Below are positions 27,953 to 37,390 of a DNA stretch of 64,000 bases, piece after piece. The stretch lies in the NCBI GenBank assembly GCA_963760935.1, contig CAVXFB010000008.1, positions 1,302,001-1,366,000 on the forward strand. The letters are read 5' to 3'. The first letter of the stretch is position 1, and each line of letters opens with the position of its first letter. This DNA comes from CAVXFB01 sp963760935. Lineage in GTDB: Bacteria; Planctomycetota; Planctomycetia; Pirellulales; Thermoguttaceae. Under the pieces are notes generated by a model. The model was not told where the DNA came from. It was given only the letters and a program-made list of their open reading frames with translations, and searched no databases. The translations under genes and the position numbers were made by a program.

Positions 27953-29018
27953 ATGCGTATTCTCACGATCGAAACTACCTGTGACGAGACCGCGGCCGCG
28001 GTAATCACCGATCAACTCGACGTTCTTGGATCGGCAGTAGCGTCGCAGGACGAATTGCACCGTCGCTTTGGCGGCGTGGTGCCGGAAATCGCTTCCCGCC
28101 GGCACGTCGAGAGCATCCTGCCGGTCATCGATGAAACGCTTCGCAAGGCCGGACTGTCGCTTTCGGATATCGATGCCGTGGCCGTGGCCAACATGCCGGG
28201 CTTGGCTGGATCGCTGTTGGTGGGCCTCGTGGCAGCTAAGGCAATCTGTGTCGCGCGGCAAATTCCGCTCGTGGCGGTCAATCATCTCCAGGCCCACGTT
28301 TATGCGTGCCGCATCGCCGCCGGGCGAGATGTTTTTCCATGCGTGGGGCTGATCGTCAGTGGAGGGCATAGCAGCCTGTACCGATGCAGCGGACCGTTGG
28401 ACTTTGAGTTCCTTGGCGGAACGATCGACGACGCTGCCGGCGAGGCGTTCGACAAGGTGGCGTCTATGCTTGGCCTGCCATACCCGGGTGGTCCGGCGAT
28501 CTCGCGCCGCGCAAAGCGGCAACCCGAGATCCTACGCCTTTCCGAGAGCGTTTATCCGTGACGAGCGTCTCGACTTCAGCTTCAGCGGCCTGAAGACCGC
28601 GGTGCGTTACGCTCTCCAGAAGGAGAAAAAGGGGTCGGGAGTCTTTTCTGTGCCGCCAAAAAGACTGGACACCGCCGCCTCGGAAACAAAGACTCCCGAC
28701 CCCTTTATTGCGGATGTGGCGGCCAGCTTTCAAGAGGCCGTCGTCGACTGCCTGGTGGCGAAGGCCGTGGCAGCCCTGCGTCACACGGGCATGAACACCC
28801 TTTGCGTGGGCGGCGGGGTGGCGGCCAATGCACGCCTCCGACAGCGGCTACAAGCGGAAGCCGACGACAAGCAGTTCGAGTTGCACATCGCGCCGCTGCA
28901 ACTCTGCACCGACAACGCAGTGATGGGCGCGATTGCCATGGAGCGGCTGAAGGCCGGGCTCGTGGAAGATCTCTATTTGGATGTTTATCCCGGCGTCGTC
29001 CGCGCCGCAGCCAAGTAA
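27953..29018 (+). CDS. tsaD: tRNA t6A threonylcarbamoyltransferase TsaD, frameshifted, with palindrome-encoded insert
   Basis: TsaD adds the threonylcarbamoyl group to A37 of ANN-decoding tRNAs and is essential in most bacteria. Visible motifs are ILTIETTCDETAAAV, the metal-binding HLQAH (His 111 and 115), VSGGHSSLY, GEAFDKVA, LPYPGGPAIS, FSFSGLKTAV and CVGGGVAAN. The frame breaks near 28505-28512: removing one base gives PAISRAQSGNPRSYAFPRAF in family order. After FSFSGLKTAVRYAL, about 20-25 extra residues are encoded by a 79-bp palindromic element (28628-28706), and then the family sequence resumes at DVAASFQEAVVDCL. E. coli TsaD has only a short linker there. Because tsaD is normally essential, a sequencing indel is likelier than a true knock-out. 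Confidence 0.92.
28628..28706. repeat. 79-bp palindromic element inside the tsaD coding region
   Basis: A perfect 19-bp inverted repeat, AAAGGGGTCGGGAGTCTTT at 28628-28646 and its complement at 28688-28706, encloses a 41-bp centre. It is read through in the tsaD frame. Its general form (A-run, G-run, stem) resembles the element at 59611-59689, but the sequence differs. REP-like elements of this style are common between genes; one inside a conserved gene is unusual. Confidence 0.85.
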
Positions 29019-29179
29019 GCAGTCTTAGGTCAGGCCGCGTGCCGGATGGAACAACTGTTCGGCAGATCGCGCATCCAGCCATCGGGCTTTGGCCACTGCT
29101 GCCGTGGCCACGAGGCGACCGCAGCGCATAATGCCGCGAGATAGCACGCGACACAGCCCTGGGAGGATTTCTCAGGCCA

Positions 29180-32100
29180 CTATTGGCCGCTGCCGAAGGC
29201 GTTGCCCGTACCGCCGCCAAAGCCGCCGCCACTGAACCCTTGACCGCCCGTGCCACCTGTGCCAGTGCCGTTTGCGCCGGTCGAGGTGTTAAACGTCGTG
29301 ACCTTTCCCACGCCGGAGAAGAACGGACCACCGGAGTAGCGGACGTATCGGCGGTCGGCCGAAATGACCGCGGTCGGCACCCACTGCGCGCCTTCGGGGA
29401 GAGTGATGATGACCGGCTGGTAGCCGACGGCGCCTCCGCCAAAGAATGCTGAACCCAATGCTCCCCCGTTTCCACCTGCGGCACCCGTGGCACGCGACAG
29501 CGCCAACGCCTGCATTACCGAAGGATCGAGCGAGCTGTTGACTTGCTGCGCCAAAATCTGCCGATCGAGCGCCACGAGCGGGGCCGCCGCATTGGCCACC
29601 TGCTGATCCCGAAGCGACTCCTTGCGCCGTCCGTTCTTCAGGTCGAAGGTCGCCACCGCGTCATCCTTGTCCAGTGTAAGCTTCTTGGCCACTCGAATAG
29701 CGTTGGCCGTGCGGTAATGGGTGATAACCTCGACTCCGACCTTTCCGGCAGTTACGTTACCCCAAACCCGGCGAACCAGCATGCGATACGTGCCATCGAA
29801 ACCCTTAGGGCAAACATAGACCTCGCGGTGCCCGCCATAGCCATCGCGATCGACCTGACTCGTGGCATCACCGAGCAATACGCCGCCCGCAGTGGTGCGA
29901 GGACAGCGCATTGAGCATAGCGTGCCGCTGGGCTCCTCCACCAACAGGTCAACGTCCGCCTCGCCCGTCCACGTTACCACAACGACGCAATCGCGAGCCA
30001 CTGCATCATCGAGGGCGGCCAGAAACGCATCGGCTTCCTTCGTGCGTTTCTCCGCGCGAAGCTTGTCGAGCACTTCCTTGGCCACTCCGACGCCGGCCTG
30101 CCAAATATTCGAGTGATCCTCGGGCCATGCCTGGCCGAGAATGCCGAGGCTGGCCCACTTCAATCCCTCCAGATCGTTCGCGGCCCGGGCCGCTCGCAGA
30201 CCGAGCATGTATGGCTCAGGGTGGATAGGATCGAGGTCCGCAGCCTGACGATAGATTTGCAGCGCCCGCTTGTGCAGGCCGATTTGTGAAAGATACGCCC
30301 CGATGTACATCAGATCGGCCGTGTTGTCGACGAAATCGACGGCCGACATCACGGCCCGCTCGATCTCCGCCTTAGGACGACCAGCAGCGTCCAGCGCCAA
30401 TGCCAGAGCCTCGTACATCCACGGCTGGCTCTGCCGATGCCGCAGCGCCGCATTGATCAACGCGATAACATGGTCGAACTTTTGCTGGTTCATCAAACTA
30501 CGAACAGCGTCGCGGACAGCAACAGGCTGAGGTTCATTCTTCGAGAAGTACTGTTCCCAAACAACGTCCGGCTTAGCATTCGCGTCGATCTCGACTTCAA
30601 TCTTCGCCGGGCGATTGCTTAGCGTTGCCGGTGCTTGGGGCTCGATCGACACAGCGCGGCTCGAATCACCGGCCTTGGCCTTCTTTTCCGTTGGGCGCAG
30701 GTCATCCTTGACGGCAAAGGCCTGGAAGCCTCCCGGCGGCACCTTCGGCAGCAGGTCGCGCGGCAGGTTGAACATTCCCATGCCGCCACCCATGCCGCCC
30801 ATACCGCCACCCATGCCGCCCATCATGCCGCCGCCCATGCCGCCGCCCATGCCGCCACCCATGCCGCCACCCATGCCGCCCATCATGCCGCCACCCATGC
30901 CACCCATCATGCCCATATTCGCACTGGACGGGTATTACGAGGTCGGCCACAGGATAGACCTTGGTGATAAGCCGGGCCTCGGCTTCTTCCGGAGTCGTAA
31001 TCATCAACACTTCGTTCTCAATGACGTAGGTGAGGTTCAATTCGCGGAGCAGGATCCGCAATGCAGAACGCAGGGTAATGCCCTTGAGGTTCACAGTCAC
31101 CGGCGTGCTAGTTTCTACCCCAGCTTCGGTCAGTGCCCGCTGATCGAGTTGGATTTCAATGCCGTGCAAGTCCTTCAAATAGAGAATCACGTCGGTTAGC
31201 GGAGTGTCGGTAAACGACAACTCAGTGGGCGACTTCAATGCCTTCTGAATCTGCTTCTCGGCAGGTCCGGGGGTGGCCAGATCTACGGAGCCCCATCGAT
31301 CCTTGCGCCGCGTGGTCAATTGCTGCCAGACTTCGGCATCGGGGTAGACGATCGGCGGATCGTCGGGGAACGGGATGTGCGACCGCTCTACCTGATACAG
31401 CGTGTCGACAACCCCCTTCTGCCGTGCAACACGCAAGGCCATAAAGTTCTGGTAGTAGCCCACCTGCCGCGCCTCGAGCACGGCCAGCGCGGGCACTGGA
31501 CTGTCAGGCAATATCGCCTGGGCCTCGGCCGCCGCGCTTTCCTCTGCCAGGCGATAACGACCTTCTTGCATCAACGAGTTGAAGCGGTTCATCAACTGTT
31601 CGACTTTTTGCTGATTGCGGATTAGATTCTCGGCAATCAGTTGCTGCTCTTTCCCGGCGGCCGCATTTTCCAGCCGCTGCTGTCGCGCGTGCTCTACTTC
31701 AACCTTCTGCCGCGCGGCCTGGCGCAAGCCCGTCTGCAACACATCCACAAGCTGGTCGCGCACTTCAGGATTCAGTTCCGGCGTCTGTCGGACCTTCTCC
31801 AGCGTCAGCTTCAGTTCCTGCGAGGCGCTATCGGGATCGGTGCTCATCAGCGATCGCGCGTGACTGATCGCATTCTGCACTTCGGTTTGGATCATCTGCG
31901 CGATGATACGGCGATCGTGTTCAAAGCTTTCGGCCAGGGTTCCCGGCGGGGGCTCGTTTGCATCGGTGCCAACGAGGTTCAAGTCATCGGACGCTGTCGA
32001 GGGCTGCGATTGCGGCATCGAAGGAGCGGGCGGAGGCGGAGGAACCGCGGTGGTTGCCGCAACGGGAGTAACCACCATCCCGGCGGCGCGTCGCTTCGCC

Positions 32101-33287
32101 ACCGCACCCTTGATCGCCTGGGCCTCGGTATCATTCGGATCGCGGCGCAGCGCCTCACCCACCAACTTCTCGGCACTGTTCAGATTGCCGGCTGCCAGCG
32201 CTTGCCGTGCCAGTTCGCGGAGGTCGCGTACTCCGACGCCGACAACCTGCCGGGCTTCGGCAAGACTCGCCGTCCCTAACAGCGGCAGCGTGATGCCGCC
32301 ATCGACGCGCGCCCGGTCAACCAGTGCTGCTAGATAGTTGTTATTGTCGTCCGACGGGCGCGGAGTAACAGCGACGTCCATCTTCTCTGGCTTGCCGGCG
32401 ACGTCGGCCGTGATTTGTACGTTATACGGCCCCTTGCCCTTGAAGGTACCCAACAGCACGGTCTCGCGATCGGCTCGCATCGGCGGCACGCGCTTGGGCA
32501 ACACTTCGAGGATGTCGGCCGGAAACACCGCGGCCGTGGGCCACGCAACGGCCACTGTAGTTGCCGCCGCGAGTTGTCGCCCCGCTTCGGCTGCGCCGAG
32601 CGCATCCGTATCGGTGATCACCGTGCCGCCGGTCTGAACTGCCAGTGCGCCAGGTAACTGACGATCGATGCGAGCGCCGATGATGTAACTGTTTACTGGG
32701 ATCCGTGCGTCAGCCAACTGCTGCGTCAGCTTGGCAAAGGCCTCGGTGCCCAACAACTTGGCCGCACTGCGTCCGTCACCAATGTAGACGATAACCCGCG
32801 GGTTCGTCGTATCGGCCGACAACTTGCCAAGCACTGTGCTGAGCGACTTCTCCATGTCGGTGGCGCCCAAGGGGGAGCGGGCCTGCAGCGCGGCTACGGC
32901 CTCGCTTGTCTCCTTGCTATTGGGCGCCGCAAATCCCTTCGACAACTGCACCGCGTCGAGATCCATTGCCATCAGATCGACTCGGTCGTTGGGCGGCAGT
33001 TGGGCCAACAGGGCCTTGAGCGATTCCAACGCTTTCGCGCGGTAGTCGCCCGTCTGGCCGGCCGATGTGTTGAACAGCACCACGACGTCACGCGCCCCTG
33101 TGACAGGCGCCTGCACCGCGGGTTTTAGCGACAAGGCAAAGTAGCCGGTGCCATCTGGATGCGAGAACGTTTCCATGCTGGCCGTGAGATTGGAATCGGC
33201 CCCAGATGCAATTCGGTTCATCAGCCCGTACGCGCTGAGCAGCACCACGGGCAAGACGGCGCAACGGATGAGAATTCGCTTCGACAT
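29180..33287 (-). CDS. Large exported VWA / secretin-like / Gly-Met-repeat / DUF2135-like protein, frameshifted
   Basis: This protein of about 1,370 residues starts at ATG 33287 (MSKRILIRCAVLP) with a signal peptide. The order is: a von Willebrand A domain, about 60-220 (DVVVLFNTSAGQTGDYR, SPLGATDMEKSL, VIVYIGDGRSA); a TPR-like and Pro-rich stretch; a long helical part, about 460-620; and a secretin/TonB short-domain-like part (LSFTDTPLTDVILYLKDLHG, then TLRSALRILLREL). A Gly-Met repeat (GMGGGM) and TPR-like helices follow, then a DUF2135-like sandwich (VTWTGEADVDLLVEEPSG) and a Gly-rich tail. The frame breaks near 30915-30930 at the start of the repeat; dropping one C restores VSANMGMMGG. 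Probably periplasmic or cell-surface; function unknown. Confidence 0.82.
30781..30914 (-). repeat. Tandem repeat encoding Gly-Met-rich stretch
   Basis: Short units based on GCCGCCCAT (plus strand) repeat about 14 times with small changes and encode GMGGGMGG on the minus strand. It lies within the large VWA protein. Such repeats slip easily in replication and in sequencing, and the frame break of the gene sits at its edge. Confidence 0.85.
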
Positions 33288-33754
33288 GGTTTGGCTTCTC
33301 CGGCAACCAGCTTGGGCGCACACCCGACCATAGTCGTGTTCCGCAGCGACGGACGGGCGCGATAAAACTTCCCAGTTCTCCTGAACTAGAGAATCGGTAC
33401 CCTTATTCTAATCAACCATACTGTATATTGGCAATCAAAAACCTCGCGTGCAGCGGGTAAACCGGGCGTTTGACACTGCCAGAATGCGAAGGTTTGCAAA
33501 CCGCATAGCGGGCCGACAATTGATGGCCTGGAGCGTTTATCCCTGAAAATGGGCGATTCTTCCGCAGAAGCTGCTCGGAGTCCGGCACACTCGTGGCTAT
33601 CAGTCACCACCCCTTCGGTACTAATCCCGTGCCGGGCAGCCATTTGCAGGCCGCAATCGATTCCGGCTTGCCACGCACAAAGCTGCCCATATCTTGTCTC
33701 GAATTTTCCGCCTGGGAGGGATATACTTCGCTTTTCTCGAGACACTAATCCACT
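33288..33754. other. Divergent intergenic region without a gene
   Basis: The 467 bp between the leftward VWA protein gene and the rightward htrA-like gene carry no coding frame with plausible composition or start. Both promoters should lie here, but I cannot name boxes with confidence. Confidence 0.5.
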
Positions 33755-34930
33755 ATGAAACGACTCGCCATCCTATGCTTGCTGTCCGCCGCCTTAGGTG
33801 GCTTAGCCGCTACCGGTTGGCGACCGTCACTGTCAGTCGACAACCCGTCTGCGGCACAGGAGACCTCGCCTTGGCCAGCACCTGTCCCGATCGCCGCCCA
33901 GTCCCAACCGGCTCGGGCACCCGCCAATCTTCCTGATTCGCTCACGGAAGAAGAGAAGGTGAACGTCCGAGTCTATCAGCAGGTGAACCGGAGCGTCGTG
34001 AACATCAACACCAAGGGCGTCACCGGTAATCCGCTACTGGTCTTCGAGGTTGTTTCGGAGGGTGAAGGCAGCGGTACGGTGATCGACCGTGCCGGTCATA
34101 TCTTGACGAACTTCCACGTAATCGAGGGGGCGCGCGAGATCCAGGCGACGCTTTTCGATGGCCAAAGCTACGCAGCCCGGCTTGTCGGCAGCGATCCCGA
34201 CAGCGACGTGGCCGTGTTGAAGGTCGAGGCCCCCGCCGAGGCGCTGGTTCCGGTCGACTTCGGCACCTCAGGCAATCTGTTAGTCGGCCAGCGCGTCTTC
34301 GCCATCGGCAGCCCCTTCGGCTTCGAGCGAACGCTCAGTACAGGCATCATTTCGAGCTTGGACCGGATGCTGCCGCGAAGGCACCGGCGGGGAAACCTGA
34401 AATCGATTATCCAGATCGACGCCTCTATCAACCCCGGCAACTCGGGCGGACCGCTGCTTGATAGTCACGGCCGGATGATCGGCATGAATACGGCCATCGC
34501 CAGCACGACGGGCGAGAGCGCGGGTGTGGGCTTTGCAATTCCGATCAACACAATCAGCCGCGTCGTACCACAGTTGATCAGAGACGGTCGCGTGCGCCGG
34601 CCGGAATCGGGCATCGTTAGGGTTAGGGCAACGGAGCGAGGACTCATGATCCTCGCCGTGGCACGCGGCGGACCGGCCGAGCGTGCCGGCTTGCAGGGTC
34701 CGAAGGTCGAAAAATTACAGAAGCGTCAGGGGCCTTTTGTGGTCGAATACCAGAAGCCCGATTTCTCGGTGGCCGACATCATTGTGGCCGTCGATGGCCG
34801 CCCCATCAAGACGGGCGATGATTTTCTCGACGCCGTTGAGGCCAAGCAGCCCGGTGAGCAGGTAATCCTCACGGTGCTCCGCGCGGGCCAAGCGAGACAG
34901 GTGGCCCTGCAGTTGGACGCTCAATCGTAG
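33755..34930 (+). CDS. HtrA/DegP-like serine protease with one PDZ domain
   Basis: This 391-residue periplasmic protease handles damaged proteins. A signal peptide or anchor covers residues 1-20 and a Pro-rich linker follows. The trypsin-like domain has His 121 (ILTNFHVIEG), Asp 151 (DPDSDVAVLKV) and Ser 230 (NPGNSGGPLLD), so the triad is complete. A single PDZ domain ends the protein (SVADIIVAVDGRPI, VEAKQPGEQVILTVLR). DegP proper has two PDZ domains; this resembles the shorter DegS-like layout. The gene stands alone. Confidence 0.94.
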   Translation: MKRLAILCLLSAALGGLAATGWRPSLSVDNPSAAQETSPWPAPVPIAAQSQPARAPANLPDSLTEEEKVNVRVYQQVNRSVVNINTKGVTGNPLLVFEVVSEGEGSGTVIDRAGHILTNFHVIEGAREIQATLFDGQSYAARLVGSDPDSDVAVLKVEAPAEALVPVDFGTSGNLLVGQRVFAIGSPFGFERTLSTGIISSLDRMLPRRHRRGNLKSIIQIDASINPGNSGGPLLDSHGRMIGMNTAIASTTGESAGVGFAIPINTISRVVPQLIRDGRVRRPESGIVRVRATERGLMILAVARGGPAERAGLQGPKVEKLQKRQGPFVVEYQKPDFSVADIIVAVDGRPIKTGDDFLDAVEAKQPGEQVILTVLRAGQARQVALQLDAQS

Positions 34931-34934
34931 CGAA

Positions 34935-34992
34935 GTGGCAGGCACAGTTCGTGTGCCGCAGCCGGCGAACTGCACATGGAATGTGCCTGCTA
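34935..34992. repeat. Interspersed palindrome of the GGCAGGCAC/GTGCCTGCTAC type
   Basis: GTGGCAGGCACA at the left faces TGTGCCTGCTAC at the right, with GCCGGC in the centre. It belongs with the elements at 21176-21233 and near 57141. It begins 4 bp after the protease stop. Confidence 0.6.
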
Positions 34993-35006
34993 CATGCGCA
35001 ACAAAG

Positions 35007-35044
35007 AAGCCGGACCTGCAAGAGGCAGATCCGGCTTGATTTTC
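35007..35044. terminator. Probable bidirectional terminator between converging genes
   Basis: AAGCCGGA and TCCGGCTT form a stem, extended by CCT/AGA bases, around a central loop. GATTTT follows on the plus strand and CTTCTTTG on the minus strand. It lies between the protease gene and the leftward Cys-rich gene, where both need to stop. Confidence 0.65.
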
Positions 35045-35149
35045 TCGGACTCGGTTTACCGAGACCAACAGGGCAGGTCTCGACGTATTCAGGCTTTGGG
35101 AAGTGTTAAACGCGTTCCCAGGGCCCTTCGTCCGTCAAGTCCGCTTTGC

Positions 35150-35826
35150 TTAGGTCGACTTCGGGGCCGGGGGAGCCGGGGCCGGAGCCGGGGCAGCCGC
35201 GGGGGCCTGAGCCGGAGCCGCACCGCAGCCACAAGCAGCCGCCGGAGCGCAGCACGCCGCTTCGGCGCAGCAGGACTTCGGACGGCAGCAGCGGGCGCGG
35301 CGATGGCAACGCTTTGCCTTCTCGCAGCAGGTCGCGGCCGGAGCGCAGCAGGCAGCCGCCGGGGCACAAGCCTTCGGGCAGCAAGCCGCCGGTGCACAAG
35401 GCGCCGGGCAGGCAGCCGGAGCACAAGCCGCCGGAGCGCAGCAAGCCGCCTCGGCGCAGCAGGACTTCGGACGGCAGCAGCGAACGCGGCGCTCATGGCA
35501 GCGCTTCGCGCAGCAAGACTTCGGCTCGCAGCACGCGGCCGGAGCACAAGCCTTCACTTCGCAGCACGCGGCCGGAGCACAAGCCTTCACTTCAGCGCAA
35601 GCCGCCGGAGCGCAGCAGCTCTTCGGAGCGCAGCAGCGTTCCCGATGGCAGCGCTCCCGATGGCAACGCTTCGCATGGCAGCTAGCCGGGCGCAGGTGTC
35701 GCAAGCCGCTGCACACGCCGCGGGGGCGCAGCAATCACCGGCTACCGCGCGACTCTCGGTGCCCAACAGGACGATTCCCAGCACCGCAATACCCAATGCG
35801 ATGCCCAACAGATACGTGCGATTCAT
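35150..35826 (-). CDS. Exported Cys-rich CCAPAAC-repeat protein, frameshifted
   Basis: The gene starts at ATG 35826 behind GGAGGT and encodes a signal peptide (YLLGIALGIAVLGIVLLG, cleavage near AVAG). The rest is almost wholly Cys, Ala, Pro, Lys and Arg, as CCAPAAC, CCRPKSC and ACCEVKA units, ending in an Ala-Pro tail. Total length is about 226 residues. The frame breaks near 35700-35710; restoring one C gives DTCAPASCHAKRC, in keeping with the repeat style. An internal duplication places nearly the same block (RCCRPKSCCAEAACCAPAA) twice, about 190 bp apart. It could bind metal or be a disulphide-linked envelope protein; the function is not known. Confidence 0.75.
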
Positions 35827-36372
35827 TCGAGTGACCTCCAATTCAACAGGTACCGTAGCGTAAAGAAACTCATACAAGCCGTCACCGGTTCCTCGCCTTT
35901 CGATCTTGACGGCCCAAAGATCGAGAGGGCACTTCCTCACTATGTTGGTTGTGCCTCCGCAGCCGACGCACGCTAGCCGATTCACTGCCCTGTTAAAGCT
36001 TTGACGGCTGCATCCGACAGTAGCGGCTGCACAACTTAGGACGTTAAGCTAGCATAGTTGGTTTGCTTGTCAACCAGGGGCCTGTGAAAATCCCGCTGCC
36101 CGGCCCCGCGAAACCCTAGGCGTGATAGTTTGGCTGGATAGAAAAACCTAGGTCGCGAATTCGATGGGAAGCGGCTAGCGCGAAGAAATGCGCCGCCAAT
36201 CCACCAAGGGACTTTGCGAGCGACGTTACGTAACGTGCTTCACAGAAACGTCTTAGCAGATAACTCGCGGTACTCTTAACGGTACAAATTCGCCGAGTTA
36301 TGGCGAATATTCCGACACCGTAGCAGCCGGCGGTAGTCAGAAAAATCCAGAAAGCCTGCCTAATTTATCAGA
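35827..36372. other. Intergenic region without a gene
   Basis: The 546 bp upstream of the Cys-rich gene and downstream of the leftward lipoprotein gene contain stop codons in all frames and no clear repeat. The region is less GC-rich towards 36250-36370. The promoter of the Cys-rich gene should be near 35850-35950. Confidence 0.5.
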
Positions 36373-36965
36373 TCAACGACGCAACGGTTTTTCCGGGTTT
36401 TCCGCCCCTTTGGCCTCCGAGTCGGCCGCCTCGGAGCGCTTCTGCATCTCTTCGTGGGCCCATTGCTGTTTGCGGAGCATGTCGGCGGGATCTTCAAAGT
36501 TTAACAGAAGAGGTGGTTCGCCGGGGAACACTTGAGCAGCTACGCCGGCAATCCGCCAACCATCGTCTTCCAGCCGCAGCACCCAGATGGCTTCGTCAGA
36601 CACGCGTTGCCCGTTTTCATCGACGTCCGTCCACGTGCAGTCGACGCGCGCCCGTCCTGATTGACACGCTCGACTTTGCCGACGGTGAATTTAGCGGTAT
36701 CGCTGGCGGCCGGCGTCACGCTGCGGTTTAGCGCCGCAGTTTTTTCGCGGGCAACAGCACTCAAGAGGCTCCGCGCCTTTTCGTCGTTGCCGGTGCGCAC
36801 TGCCTCCAGGAAATCATAGGCCGCCTGAGCAGGCCCATCCAGTTTGGCAATCGACGAAGCGACGTTCGCAGACGTCGCGGCATCTCCCTTTCCCGCCGAC
36901 TTGCCGCAGCCCGTCACGATAACCGCTAGAGCGGCCGACAAAACCAGCCATTGCCTCTTGCACAT
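36373..36965 (-). CDS. Lipoprotein of unknown function, frameshifted
   Basis: The product, about 197 residues, begins with a lipoprotein signal (residues 2-19, lipobox VTGC-GKS). The middle (LDGPAQAAYDFLEAVRTGNDEKA, then TAKFTVGKVERV) and the second part (EAIWVLRLEDDGWRIAGVAAQ) follow the pattern of small NTF2/SnoaL-like or DUF4878-like domains. The frame breaks near 36642-36655 in a run of G and C; one missing base joins VNQDG to ARVDCTWTDVDENGQRV. The start ATG 36965 was chosen from the signal sequence. The function is not known. Confidence 0.75.
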
Positions 36966-37390
36966 TGTTCCGACCTCCATGTCACGTAAACTAACGTCCG
37001 CGAAATCTTCCTATTGGGCGGCGGAGTGTCGCAAAAAAGTCGTCACGCGTCAAGAGTAGAAATGGAAATCTGCGAAGAATAGGTCGGCGTGGTGCGTGAA
37101 CTGCGCTCTTGAAAGACGATGCGGGGCGGGAGCGGCATTGTGGGCGAGGTAATTCAGCGTCAAGGGGCCAGTGGGCAGAGTTGAGTATTGTCAGGTACTT
37201 CTCAAAGGAGGGGCTGGCCCTGGCGTCGTTTGATGCCTGGAAGCGGCGATTGCGGCGACCCCAGCGTGGAATCAGGCGGACAACAGCGAAGCAATCGCTG
37301 CTTACCGTGCAGATCTTCAGTGGTCCAACGGATGACGTGGGAAGTGGTGTCTGGCAGACCGAGGCGAATTCGAAACAGTCGAACGCCAGC
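36966..37390. other. Intergenic region without a gene
   Basis: These 425 bp lie between two leftward genes. Open frames cross them on both strands, but their composition is not protein-like and none has a ribosome site. Nothing else is recognised. Confidence 0.45.

Noticed and set aside
27953..29018. tsaD as a true pseudogene
   Set aside because: Both halves keep all catalytic motifs and one base restores the family order. tsaD is normally essential and no second copy is seen in the window.
30781..30914. Possible CRISPR array
   Set aside because: The units are about 9 bp, without spacers, and translate into a Gly-Met repeat inside a gene.
34976..35863. Long plus-strand frame rich in Arg and Ser across the Cys-rich gene
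   Set aside because: It is the mirror of a low-complexity repeat. The minus strand has the signal peptide, a GGAGGT site and regular Cys spacing, so it is the coding strand.
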